Assembly (NCBI GenBank): GCA_033297205.1
Contig: MU859289.1
Location: 1 to 50,765, forward strand
Direction of reading: 5' to 3'
Source: Pseudoneurospora amorphoporcata
Taxonomy: Eukaryota > Ascomycota > Sordariomycetes > Sordariales > Sordariaceae
DNA: 50,765 nt
Shown: positions 32,938 through 42,688 of the stretch, one piece after another
How positions within the stretch are numbered: position 1 is the stretch's first letter
Layout: every line of letters begins with the position of its first letter
Notes under the pieces: generated by a model
Databases searched by the model: none
What the model was told of the DNA's origin: nothing
Seen by the model: the letters and a program-made list of their open reading frames with translations, nothing else
Program-made: the position numbers and the translations under genes

Positions 32938-33236
32938 TGTCACACGGACATTTGCCCACAGTCCAGGGTTCGGGTTGTCAAGGCTCAGCGCGAAGGCCGG
33001 CGTCAGAAGGACGAAGGAGAATAGTTGAAGAACCACTTGTATGCAGAATGCTAGATTGATGCCTTGTGGCCTCAGGCCACAAGGCTCTGTACGTACCGAA
33101 CTTCTTTGGCATAAGGAGGCCTTGAAACCGAACCTTCCTCTGGAGGTTGAAGGGATCAACAAGGCCTTCGAGACCAAAGAAGATTATCAGCGGAATTGAA
33201 CTATTGTTCCAAGCCCAGAAACCTGCCCTTGTCACA
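32938..33236. repeat. Dispersed repeat, copy B
   Basis: Direct-orientation partner of 1998-2477. Shared blocks include TTTGGCATAAG, TGGAGGTTGA and GGCCTTCGAGACCAAAG. It ends about 350 bp upstream of the secreted-family copy 1 and lacks the ~180-bp GGCC-rich interior of copy A. No coding capacity was recognised. Confidence 0.7.
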
Positions 33237-33445
33237 CCCACCGCTTTTCCCTTGAAGTGTGCGGGATGGATTCTGCCAGCCCTTGGCGGTTCACTTCACC
33301 AGCCCTTTTGCTCCACCCAAAAACCTTCCCGTTCCGTTTGAACCTCCTCGACGGCAGTGAATAGTATGTGGATACCTCCCATTCACGCGCGGGAGAGATC
33401 CCATTCACGGGCAACAGGTCAGAAATATTGGCCCTCCCCTCTAGA

Positions 33446-33452
33446 TATAAAA
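33446..33452 (+). promoter_or_regulatory. TATA box of secreted-family copy 1
   Basis: TATAAAA sits 138-144 bp upstream of the ATG at 33590, within AGATATAAAATCCCC. It is followed by a pyrimidine-rich leader with AACAAGATG at the start. Copy 3 at 36.9 kb also has a TATA-like box at a similar distance. Confidence 0.55.
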
Positions 33453-33589
33453 TCCCCCCTCCTCCCACCACTTCTTCCACTTTTAAACTTTCCCAGCACC
33501 AACAAGAAAAGCAGTCTCGGAGTCTCCTGAGCCTTCAACACCCGAAAGCAACAGCAACACTCAAAGATATCTTCATCACCGCCAACAAG

Positions 33590-34363
33590 ATGTTCACCAA
33601 GACCATCTTCTCCACCTTCGGCCTCTTGAGCACTCTCCTGCTCAACGCCTCTGCCGCCCCTGTCGCCGACAGCGCCGCGCCCACCTTCAGCGACGGCCGT
33701 AACGGTACTACCTGCTATGTTGGCTGCTGCTGGCGAGATCTGGCTCACCCCCCATGATCTCTACTCTTCCTCCGTTGGTGTCTTAGGCTGCAAGGTCAAC
33801 GTCAACCACATGGCGTATTGGCCCGAGGCCATCGGCTGTGATGACATCTGCGTTGAGGTCACCAACCCCAAGAACGGTCTGTCCGTTACCCTCCTCCGTG
33901 TCGACAACTCCGTCGGCGCTCATGACATTATAGTTTCAACAATTGGAATTATCTCGAGACAGGCCACCCTGCCACCGAGAAGGATCAGATTGTGCCCAGC
34001 GGCGGGTTCACAGCCAACTACAAGACCGTGGATCCCAACAACTGTCGTCAGTTCATCAACGGCACTGCCAGCGGCAAGATCCCCTTCTCGGCTGCCACCT
34101 CCATCAACTATATTTCTAATTGCGTCCTTAACGCTCCCAACTCTTTCGTCGCCAAAAATTTCGAGCTTTGGAACGTTTACGACAGCCAGTGCAATCTCGG
34201 CTACAATGAGATTTGCGAGACTCCGGACTTCAAGGCCGGATTCAATCAGGCCAAGTGCCCCCATACACTTGGCAGTCAGGACAAGCTGGTCGGCCAGGAC
34301 GTCTGGAACATCCGCTACCCCAGCGGAACCTTCACCGAGGCCAAGGGTCCTGGCGAGCCGTAG
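33590..34363 (+). pseudogene. Secreted-protein family copy 1, two compensating frameshifts
   Basis: The start MFTKTIFSTFGLLSTLLL is a clear signal peptide. The frame changes near 33700-33735 and changes back near 33925-33935. Between them the other frame encodes TPHDLYSSSVGVLGCKVNV, AYWPEAIGCDDICVEV and SVGAHDI, all conserved in copy 3. After the second shift the original frame continues through a Cys-bearing C-terminus, with FELWNVYDSQC and EICETPDF, to the TAG at 34361-34363. No GT-AG pair of usable length explains either shift. The fold is probably double-psi beta-barrel (barwin/expansin-like), judged by the Cys spacing and the GAHDIS strand. That is inference. Confidence 0.7.
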
Positions 34364-34782
34364 GCTTAAGTGGTTCTCACACACACCCTGACACTCCGGC
34401 TTTTCTTCAACACGACATAGCGACAAACGGATTTCCTCCCAGTCTCACTTCTTGACTTCGATATTCGGTAACTTGGCTGGTCGACATGCTTCATGATCGG
34501 CTCACGGGAGGGACTCGGTTCGGAATAGGCAGGGTTTGGGAGGATTGGTGTTTGTGCTCTGCGGAAAGTTAGCATGGAATGCATAGCGCGGAGTCAGGGA
34601 GCTTTACACCCCTCGGCATAGTCTGGGGTTCTACGATGGCTTTTCGCAGGAATCTTTAGGTCTTTCTGAGCTTGCAGGCTCGGTATTAGGGGAAAGAAAT
34701 AGTGGATGCCAGCTTTAGCAGGTGGAATTAACAATAAAGAGTCATCATCAAATGCTTCAATACCTATATACCAAATGTTGTA

Positions 34783-35124
34783 ATGATATTGATCGATCCC
34801 AACCGGTGCCGCTCCCTCATCAAGACGGCCTCTGGCAAGCTTCCCTTGTCCGCCGCTACTTCGATCAACTTTGTCGCTAACTGCGTCCTTTACCAGCCCA
34901 ATTCGTGGGTCGCCCAAAATTTTGAGCTCTGGAACATCTACGATTCCCAGTGCAACCTGGGGCACATTGAGATCTGTGAGACCCCCGATTTCAAAAACGG
35001 CTTCAACCAAGCCAAGTGCGCACACATCCTGGGCAGCCACGACAAGCTCGTTGGGCAGGATATCTACAACATCCTGTAACCCAGTGGCCAGAGTGAGGAG
35101 ATCAAGGGTCCTGGTGAGCCCTAG
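34783..35124 (+). pseudogene. Secreted-protein family copy 2, 5'-truncated with in-frame TAA
   Basis: Similarity to copy 1 starts abruptly at DPNRCRSLI (copy 1: DPNNCRQFI). It continues at high identity through TSINFVANCVLYQPNS, FELWNIYDSQCNLG and GSHDKLVGQDI. A TAA at 35077-35079 replaces the Tyr codon of copy 1. Beyond it the same frame continues PSGQSEEIKGPGEP to a TAG that matches copy 1's own stop. The signal peptide and the first half are absent. The 3' flank also aligns with that of copy 1, so this is a truncated tandem duplicate. Confidence 0.75.
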
Positions 35125-35886
35125 TTCCTCGGGCTGACTTCGCTACAATCTTCGACAACGACAATATTTCCCTCTTTCGCAGTTTGACAGGTAGGCATGG
35201 TTCATCATCGATTCCGAGGAACACACCCAGTAGAGCGTTGGCGTTCAGGTACCTTATGGAACAGGCGGGAGTTTGTGGTCTAGAAGATGGTCAGCAAGGC
35301 ACATCATGTGGCTCTGGAGTTTGACATTATGGAAAGCATTCGGCATGGGATTGATAATCAGAAGGAATAGGGAAGAATCTCCGGGTATTCGAGCTTCTAG
35401 GCTCAGTTAGATAGCAGCATATGGTCGATGCTGGCTCCGGTAGATGATGGAATTATGAATGCTTTTCCACATGCTCGCATCCGCAGTTTGGGTTTCGTGA
35501 ATCGTGTGATGCCTGCTTGTGAAACATGAACTGTCTTGCATGTTCCGGTGCGTACGCTGGCATTGACATGTCTTCCTACAAGATACATCACTGATAACTA
35601 CCATATAGAATGAAGTGACGAAGCAAATGCTGGTGTAAGATGGAAGTGCTGGTATCATAGGGCATCATAGGGTGGAAGCAAGTGCGACCAAACGGCTACA
35701 TTTCTCTGGGAAAGTGGTCTAGCATTGTTGTAACTCATGAAATGACACCGAGGGAGGGAACGATGTGTGAGAAATCCAAACAAAAAAGAAAAGCGCAATC
35801 CAACATGGTCGCGCCGATGGTGCGCCCAGAGCAATGCAGTGCCCCCGAGGTTCTCCCTCACGTTGTGGGCCGATGAGGCCCTGGTG
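35125..35886. other. 3' flank of copy 2 and intergenic sequence
   Basis: The first ~280 bp align with the flank after copy 1 (CATGCTTCATGATCG against CATGGTTCATCATCG; GAATCTTTAGGTCTTTCTGAG against GAATCTCCGGGTATTCGAG). The rest shows no gene. Confidence 0.5.
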
Positions 35887-35916
35887 AAAAAAAAAAAGAA
35901 AAAAAAAAAAAAAACC
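35887..35916. repeat. Interrupted poly-A tract
   Basis: About 30 bases of A, broken by a single G, follow TGGTGA. It could be a retroposed tail or simple slippage. No target-site duplication was identified. Confidence 0.7.
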
Positions 35917-36198
35917 CTTTCCGAAAAAATACGCCCATGGTATCCATCGTCAGAAGAGAAAAAAGCGGAAGTGAAAATGCCGTGAGACTCTATATCTTTC
36001 GTAGCTCATGATGTCAAACCGGAACCCTAGCTACCTTCGCCACACGAAGACAAGAAGGGCACCGATCTGAGGGCTTGATTGAGCCTTTGCCATCCTTTTT
36101 GCGGGCTGAACATGAAGGTACCCTGTTAGCAAGAGAATGACACAACATGACTGTCTGTGTGGAAGAAAAGACAACTTCTTTACAGTCTCAGTCCCACT

Positions 36199-36909
36199 TC
36201 AAACAGGATAAGCAACATCGACAACCGACAACCCCCCCTCCAGTAACCCCGTCTGAATCCCCAGCGTATGACCCTCCCCACAATCCGGCTGATTGGTAAC
36301 CGCCAAATCCGGAAAATTACACATAACATCCTCTCCCCACTGACACCTCGCATCCGCAATATTCCACAACTGAAAGTTATCCCCAACCTAGGTACTGCTG
36401 CTGCTGCCCCCCGCATTGACATTCTTGCACGAATCGACAAAGTTCATGCTATTAGCCGGCAAATTGCCATCGGGGGTATGGACCAAACCCCTACACTCCT
36501 CCGGGTCAACAAACTCGTAGGTAGCATCCACCGCACCACCGACTACGGGGGAAGCGGCACCGATGCCGTTCTGGAGGTAGGCGTAGGCGTCATAACTGAT
36601 ATCATGGGCGCCGCCGGACTGATCGATTTTTAAGAGGGTGACGGACCGGCCGGTGGCGGTAGAGGTTACGCGCACGCAGATGTCGTTGCAGGAGACGGAG
36701 GAGGGCCAGTAGGCTACGCGGTTGATGTCGATTTTGCAGCCGAGGACGCCGACGGAGGAGGAGTACTTGTCGTGGGGGGTTATGCCGATTGCTTCGCCGT
36801 GGCGGACGGGTTGGACGTGTTGGGGGATGACGACGGCGGCAGAGGCGAAGGGGGTGGCTACTAGTACTGTGGCCAGGAGGCCAAAGAGGGTGAGGGCTTT
36901 GGATAGCAT
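36199..36909 (-). pseudogene. Secreted-protein family copy 3, otherwise intact with one in-frame TAG
   Basis: The frame runs 236 codons from MLSKALTLFGLLATVLVA (signal peptide) to a TGA at 36199-36201. It is broken only by a TAG at codon 174 (36388-36390), between a serine run and VGDNFQLWNI. Conserved family blocks are all present: TPHDKYSSSVGVLGCKIDI, RVAYWPSSVSCNDICV, GGAHDISYDAYAYL and FQLWNIADARCQWG. Removing a 43-nt segment as an intron (GTGCAAG...CCTAG) would be shorter than any intron here and would delete conserved sequence. This is the best-preserved copy: a fresh nonsense allele, a read-through gene or a sequencing error. A TATA-like box lies near 37059-37066. The role is unknown; it is extracellular by signal peptide. 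Confidence 0.7.
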
Positions 36910-37624
36910 CTTGATTGTTTGTAGAGAAAGAGTTGCTTTCGTTGAAGGTGGGCTTTGGTGTGAGGCAGCGAGCTGGAAGAACTTGATCGAAGTGAGTGGT
37001 TGATGGGGGTTATTTGAAGCTGGCTGGAGGAGAAAAGGACGAGAAGGTTAAATAGGGGTATATAAAGGTGTAAAAACAACCTACAAGTCCCAGACCGCGA
37101 AAAATTAATAATGTCCAATGCTTATACATGCCGTTAATAGGAATACTGAATTCCATACCCGCCAATCTGCAAGGACAAAGGAAAATGCATCATAGATAGT
37201 GGGTGCCCCTGAGCCGCCCGCATAGAACAAGGGGAGATGGAACAAAGTCAAGCTTCTTGAACGTGAAAAGAAAAACGTGCGTTGGTGGATGTGAAACTCG
37301 CAACAAACAAAGGGTCAGTGGCTTGTGGCTTGCGGTCGAGTCAGGTAGTCTGTACATGGCTGAATCTACCGTGGAAATGGTTTTGTGTCATTTTAGAATA
37401 TACCAAAGTCTCGGTCTCAGATTTCCTCAGATATGCCCGCGCATGCTGCCTGGTTTAGAGTGGGGTTTGATAATGCACCCTCCGGGCCGTGTCCGATGCA
37501 GGGGCCGGCATATTCGGGACCCGGCGCGGGGACATGGGAAGAAGCCCGGGACCCAGGTCGGTGATGCGTTGCGGCTCCGGATCCTGGCCCAAGCTTGTGT
37601 GTCGGAGCGTTGCCCTTGTCCCGT
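36910..37624. other. Intergenic region
   Basis: Holds the promoter and leader of copy 3 and the 3' flank of the NUDIX gene. Open frames at 37203-37724 lie partly antisense to the NUDIX gene and are not supported. Confidence 0.45.
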
Positions 37625-38182
37625 TCATGTCGCTTTGTGTGTGCCGTTGTCCCCATGCATCCTCCCGGGGGTCTTTGTACCGGCTCGGAATGCGGCAAAG
37701 AGGGTTTCCCGTTGTCTAGGATAAGCAAGCTTGATCTCCCTCTCCCCGCAGAATCCGATGCGGAGGTCATCCTCTGAGGCCCACATAAAGTCCTGGTGTT
37801 CTATCGGGTTGAGAACGACCTGCGGGTGGCTCTGCAGACCGTCCTCATCCTCGACAAAGACCAGGAAGGTGAGCTTTCGATATCGCCCTTCCCCCGATGC
37901 TCCTTCAAACTCGGGTTGGTCGAGAAGTCCAATGACATGTTTGAGGACAAGGCCAGTCTCTTCGAGCAGTTCACGTGCCAGGGCGTGGGATAACGTCTCG
38001 TCTCCAAGGTCAACTCCGCCGCCGGGTGTTTCCCACAGGTTGGGGAAGCCATCTGTTGCCGCGCGCTGAATCAGGAGGATGCGGCCTTGGTGGAGGACCA
38101 CGGCACTGACAATCACGCCCTTGATTGTGGGGTTGGTCATGAGGTACGTCTCAAGCGGGACGCCGAAGTGGTGGAGAGCCAT
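37625..38182 (-). CDS. NUDIX hydrolase
   Basis: Single exon, 185 residues. The Nudix box fits G-x5-E-x7-REU-x-EE-x-GU exactly, from Gly56 to Leu78: GVDLGDE, then TLSHALA, RELLEETGL. It is preceded by the usual GVIVSAVVLHQGRILLIQRA strands and LWETPGGG. The family hydrolyses nucleoside diphosphates linked to other moieties, with Mg2+ held by the EE pair. The sequence does not identify the substrate. The short N-terminus has no targeting signal, so it is probably cytosolic. The C-terminal ~15 residues look unconserved. It lies divergent to the M20 gene, with about 800 bp between starts. Confidence 0.87.
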   Translation of the reverse strand: MALHHFGVPLETYLMTNPTIKGVIVSAVVLHQGRILLIQRAATDGFPNLWETPGGGVDLGDETLSHALARELLEETGLVLKHVIGLLDQPEFEGASGEGRYRKLTFLVFVEDEDGLQSHPQVVLNPIEHQDFMWASEDDLRIGFCGEREIKLAYPRQRETLFAAFRAGTKTPGRMHGDNGTHKAT

Positions 38183-38977
38183 GGCGAGGTCCGTTGAATG
38201 TTGATTGTTGTCCCAGATGCCGTTGAAAGCTGGGTGGGAAAAGACCTTGGCGTCAGGGAAAGGTTGGATGTTGCTTTCCCCGGATTGCCCCAGCTTTTGA
38301 CTTCCGTTGCCGCCTTCTGCGAAATCTTGCGTAACGTGGAAATTACTTCATTTGGGGAGGCCCCATGAACACGACGGTTTAGGCATGAATAACTTGGGCA
38401 AAAGGCAGATAACCCGTAACGATGGTGGCTGCCTGAAAGCCACGCATTGCTGACGTTCTTTCCCTGTGTACAGCCCGTTTGGCAATGTTCTCATTTTGGC
38501 GGTCGATACCAACGGGGAAGCTCCTGCCTAGTGTAGGTAGTAGTCAGCAAAACAAAGACTGTTTTGAGAGGGACAGCCATCAATGAAAATATCACACGTG
38601 CAACCAGATTCGCTCAGTTGAAGGGATCCTTTGTTCTCGCCGAGTGTCCAAGGAGTGTTCCATTCGATTAGTTGTCAGGGGTACACGTTAACGGATGGAA
38701 TGGCTGTCCCGCCGTCGCACGCTCCCCGAAAGGGACACCTTTGTTTGCCCCACCTTTCCAGGGGCTTTAGCACTCCTGGTTGGCCACTGGCCCCACCACT
38801 CAGCGGTCTTCAGTGCGACCATGACGTGGCGTCCACTGTTTTGTTTGCTGTTTGTTGTCAACAACAAAACATGGCGACTCCATTTCCACCAACAACTGAC
38901 CATGTCCTTGTCGTCCATCTCCCGCTCAGCCCTACCCGCCTTCAACACTGCCCGTCATTGATGATCCCAAGTTCACC
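38183..38977. promoter_or_regulatory. Divergent intergenic region between NUDIX and M20 genes
   Basis: 795 bp separate the two start codons. No gene was recognised. The last ~150 bp are pyrimidine-rich and form the M20 leader, ending in GTTCACCATG. Confidence 0.4.
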
Positions 38978-40418
38978 ATGGCGACCGACTCCAGCACCCA
39001 GACCGAGACGCTGCCCGAGATGGACGAGGATGACTTTGTCATCATCACCCACCAAGAAGCCAACGCATCGCGGCGCCCGCGCTTCCTGAACGATATCAGC
39101 GATTACATCGACAGCATCGCCGAGGAGCTATGGCCCATCAACAAGAAGATCCACGACAAGCCTGAGCTTGGGTACGGCGAGGTCATCGCCCACTACACGT
39201 TGACGGCCTACATGAAGACGCAACCAGGCTGGACGGTGACGCGGTCGGCGTACGGCATGAAGACGGCTTGGCTTGCTGTTTACGACACCGGCAGACGCGG
39301 ACCATGTGTTTCCTTCAACGTCGAGATGGGTATGTCTCCTTTCCCTCCCATCACCAACAAGTTCCAGACCATCACTGACAAACTCCCTCCCAACCTCAGA
39401 CGCACTCCCCGCCATCGGCCACGCCTGCGGGCACAACCTAATCGCCACTGCCTCCCTCGCCGGCGCCCTCGCCACCGCCCACCTCATCTCCCTCCACTCT
39501 CTGCCAGGACGCGTCGTCCTCTTCGGCACTCCGGCGGAAGAAGGCGGCGGCGGAAAGATCCGTCTCCTAGCCGCGGGCGCCTACAAAGACCACGGCGTCG
39601 ACATCAGTCTCATCTCCCACCCCGGCACAGCTGCTGATTGCGCCCTCACCCACACGACCGCCTACATCAGGATCAAGGTAGAATATTTCGGTCGGGAAGC
39701 GCATGCCGCTGCCGAGCCGTGGTTGGGAGTCAATGCGCTGGACGCGTTGATCACGGCTTATAATGGGATTTCGGTCTTGAGGCAGCAGACTATGCCGAGC
39801 GATATCATTCAGGGACATATCACGGATGGCGGGGCGAGGCCGAATATCATACACGCGTATGCGGCGGGAATCTTTGTGATTAGGGCGGCGACGCAGCGAA
39901 GGCTGGAGGAGCTGGTTGGGAAAGTGATGGGCTGTTTTGATGCCGGCGCCATAGCGACCGGGGCCAAGGTCAAGGTGACGCGGTTGATGGCTTATAAGGA
40001 TCATGTGCCGAATCGGTTGCTGGGGAGGAGTTACGTGCGGTACTTTAACCCGCTGGTTCCTGAGGAGGGGGATGGAGGGAGAGATGGGGATGGCAATGAG
40101 GCTGGAGGACCCAAGAAGATTTCGGAGGATCAGGATGTCGATGAGATGAGGGGCCAGAGTGGTGCTAGTTCGGATCAGGGCGATATTGCTCATGCGATGC
40201 CGAGTATCATGCCCTGGTTCGAGATCCCACCCGGACCAGGAGGGGCGGGGCCGCACAATCCGGGGTTTGCGGAGAGTGCAGGGACGAGGTTGGCGTTTGA
40301 GAGGAGTTTGAGGGTTGCCAAGGCGTTAGCCGGCACGGCGGTTGATGTGTTGACTGTTGATGGCCTGTTGGAGGAGGTCAAGAAGGAGTGGAAGCGCTCG
40401 ATGAACGGAGGCAGGTAA
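38978..40418 (+). CDS. M20 family amidohydrolase/peptidase (PM20D2-like)
   Basis: Exons 38978-39329 and 39400-40418 with a 70-nt intron (GTATGT...CCTCAG) give 456 residues. The splice joins FNVEM to DALPAIGHACGHN, the metal-binding core (Asp118, His125, Cys127). PAEEGGGGK near 162-170 supplies the catalytic Glu. ISHPGTAADC and the FGREAHAAAEPWLGVNALDAL dimerisation loop follow. N-terminal LWPINKKIHDKPELGYGE is typical of the PM20D2/aminoacylase-like branch that cleaves small N-acyl or dipeptide amide bonds. Residues about 330-380 hold an acidic, glycine-rich insertion (EEGDGGRDGDG...) that looks disordered. No signal peptide, so cytosolic. The exact substrate is unknown. Confidence 0.88.
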
Positions 40419-40567
40419 GGCACAGTACGACGGATCACGGGACGGATAAACGGCGTTATGACATTAGGACAGCGGTACAGATTGGATATAGGGTGGATAT
40501 AATAAGGTAAACACGGGCAACGGGCTGGTCCCATCTCTCATCAATCAACCACGTCTCTTCTTCCCCT

Positions 40568-40969
40568 CTACTCATAAGTAACCTGCATCCCACCGGGTAG
40601 CTCCGAGATCCACCCCTCCGTCGCCTCCTTCACCGTCTGCTTCTTGAAACACGCCAACGCCTGCTCCGGCGTCTGCGTCTTGAGCTGCGAGCACCGATCA
40701 CCACTGCACCTTGCATCCAGCGCCTTCTGGAGCGCGTCTCCCTTTCACCCAAACACGTAGTCGCCGTGCTGACCGTAACCCGTACCGTCGCCCATCGAGT
40801 ACACAAGCGGTTGTCCCTTGTCAGGCCAGATGGCCTTGTCGTTGAACTGCCGCGTGTCCCACATGACTTCGTACATGAGTTATGGTAAGCGGACGGGGTG
40901 GCTGACGGGACAAGGGCCCGTGGATTCAAAGGTTCCCGTGGAAGGGTAGGCGACGTGCGATTTGGGAGA
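40568..40969 (-). pseudogene. DUF1996 gene relic
   Basis: One frame on the minus strand reads the C-terminal part of the fungal DUF1996 family: SHVAYPSTGTFE, GPCPVSHPVRLP, MYEVMWDTRQFND, YSMGDGTGYGQHGDYVFG, then KGDALQKALDARC and CSQLKTQTPEQALACFKK, ending in TAG at 40568-40570. Stops interrupt it at 40880-40882 (TAA where the family has Gln) and 40745-40747 (TGA where the family has Trp in FGWKGDA). Another TAA at 40970-40972 precedes SPKSHV. The N-terminal half is missing. DUF1996 proteins are usually secreted and of unknown function. Part of the coding composition survives, so decay is fairly recent. Confidence 0.8.
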
Positions 40970-41780
40970 TTATCCATAGTGGCATGACATACCGGGACAA
41001 AGTCCGCTCCTCCAGACCAGACTGCCAAGCACTCGCTCTACCTACCTTACCGTATCATCGTCGACAACCGGATCAAGGTGCTTTTGAGACGACCGGCATG
41101 TGGTATCTGCATCTTGCCATCTTGCTTGTTTGATGCTGTAGACTTGATCGACAAGACCGATGAACGCATGGTCGTCGCCTACGGTGGCCGGGTCAGGGGC
41201 CCTAACCGTTGTCACAGTGGCCTGACAGATCTGAGTGGCTTGCAGGCACCCAAGATAGGAAAAAAGAAAAGAGAACGAAAAGGAGAAAAAAAAAAAAAAA
41301 AAAAAAAAAGAGCCTTGAATCGATGATGCAAGACTCCGCAGCCTTAAGGTGTGCGAGTAAGGTACCATGGCGACAGTCTCCTGAGATGTCTACCAAGGTA
41401 GATATATTGGTAAATGGTAGGTATAACGCTTCGTAACTGTCCTAGCCCCCTAGATAAGGTTAATCGCAGTCAAGAGACGAGACTTGGTCGTCTCCAGTCG
41501 TTCCGTACCATTTCCTTTTGACGAAACCTCAGCTTTGACCTTCCTCCATGACCCAGATTCTTCAAATGTGACGGCTTCCGGCATTGGCAATGTTTTGAAC
41601 GAACACCCAACCATGGTTCACAGGTTCAGTGATCCTTCAAAGGCTCACGGTTCGTCCTTTTCATTGGGCCAAACCCCCTGCCTTATATCTCTATGTATAG
41701 GGCACTGGCACTGGCACTAGCGCTGGCATTGCTGACGCCAAGACATGATTGACCGGACATGTCGTCTGCAACTTGCCGAC
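40970..41780. other. Intergenic region with poly-A tract
   Basis: No gene recognised. An uninterrupted A run lies at about 41286-41309 behind an AAAAGAAAAGAG-rich stretch. The 3' end leads into the nonamer array. Confidence 0.45.
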
Positions 41781-41850
41781 GACTCTCACGACTCTCACGA
41801 CTCTCACGACTCTCACGACTCTCACGACTCTCACGACTCTCACGACTCTC
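41781..41850. repeat. GACTCTCAC nonamer tandem array
   Basis: Seven perfect copies of a 9-nt unit plus a partial eighth. The unit length keeps all frames open; one forward frame reads Asp-Ser-His repeats and one reverse frame Arg-Glu-Ser repeats. A 128-codon forward frame (41745-42131) spans it, but I see no independent support for a gene. Confidence 0.85.
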
Positions 41851-42688
41851 CGGACACTCTCCTCCCAAGAACGCGAACGCAAATTCCCCTGCGGCCCATA
41901 CCTACCTTAGAGATCTTTCCAACTTTTCCGATGTTGGAATTGGAAGCCGAAGGAATTACGGAAAAATGTCAAGGAGAAGAGAAGGAAGATAATGTACCAA
42001 AATCCCCGGTAACACCAGCCCAGCCTTCAAGCCCATCCATCCCAGCTTCCAAGCCCCGAACACCCGCGCTTACCCATAACCCAACACAGACGCCACGTTT
42101 GGCGCAGGCATACACACACCACGCACGATAGGAGAGTTGGGAGACGAGACACAGGTCCACTCCGACTGGCCATTTTTAGTTTTGAGTTCTGACGGCCAAG
42201 GCAGGATCTGAAACCCTGTTCCATAGGTACCCTAGGCAGCGAGAAAAATGGTGAAAAAAGAGCCAGTAGGAAGGTGAGAGATACGGGCTTGGCTACCTAA
42301 TGGTTGGAAAAGTGGGTGATGGGGATTTGGTCGTTTTTTCTTTCGCTGTGCTCTCCTCCTTTTCTTGCGTTCTTCTTAATGCATGTGATGTTTGACGATG
42401 TGATGAAACTGTTGAGGTGATTTGCCAGTTGAAGCATGTAAATGTTTGGGTATCAGAAAGAGAATTTGTACTCATCTGTGAGAAAGGCGAGTTATTAGAC
42501 TAGATATCTGTCGGGGCATTAGAGGGATGTTACACATGTTCTTGAGGCGGCATAACCGGACCGCGCTGGTTCTCGAACCTTTGACATCAACTCATTACAC
42601 CGAGATACGAACCGGACCATTGACTCGACTCGGCATCAATCACCATCATGACTGACTCCATCACGGACGCCTTCAATCTTCTTTAGGT
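41851..42688. other. Intergenic region
   Basis: No gene was assigned. The final bases before 42689 (CTTCAATCTTCTTTAG, with CTGAC upstream) would make a good splice acceptor for the frame that follows. Confidence 0.35.

Noticed and set aside
32824..33177. Signal-peptide-like frame on the minus strand of repeat copy B
   Set aside because: The matching part of copy A does not keep the frame or the hydrophobic stretch in order, so it is probably chance.
33700..33940. Introns explaining the frame changes in secreted copy 1
   Set aside because: Usable GT-AG pairs are under 40 nt or would cut out blocks conserved in copy 3.
36363..36430. A 43-nt intron removing the TAG in secreted copy 3
   Set aside because: It would be shorter than every other intron here and would delete sequence conserved in the other copies. 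It also lacks a branch motif.
21800..37100. Heavy repeat-induced point mutation
   Set aside because: Some stops fit C-to-T changes (CAA to TAA), but the relics keep ordinary GC content and many lesions are indels. The classic AT-rich signature is absent by eye; a TpA/ApT index would settle it.
41781..41850. The nonamer array as a CRISPR
   Set aside because: There are no spacers between units, the unit is 9 nt and the genome is eukaryotic.
41745..42131. A 128-residue protein spanning the nonamer array
   Set aside because: The open frame is largely produced by the repeat unit being a multiple of three. The remainder is low-complexity Pro/Thr without other support.
42560..42625. tRNA-like GGTTCGAGAACC box on the minus strand
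   Set aside because: The T-stem does not pair properly, and neither a D-arm nor a matching acceptor stem can be drawn.
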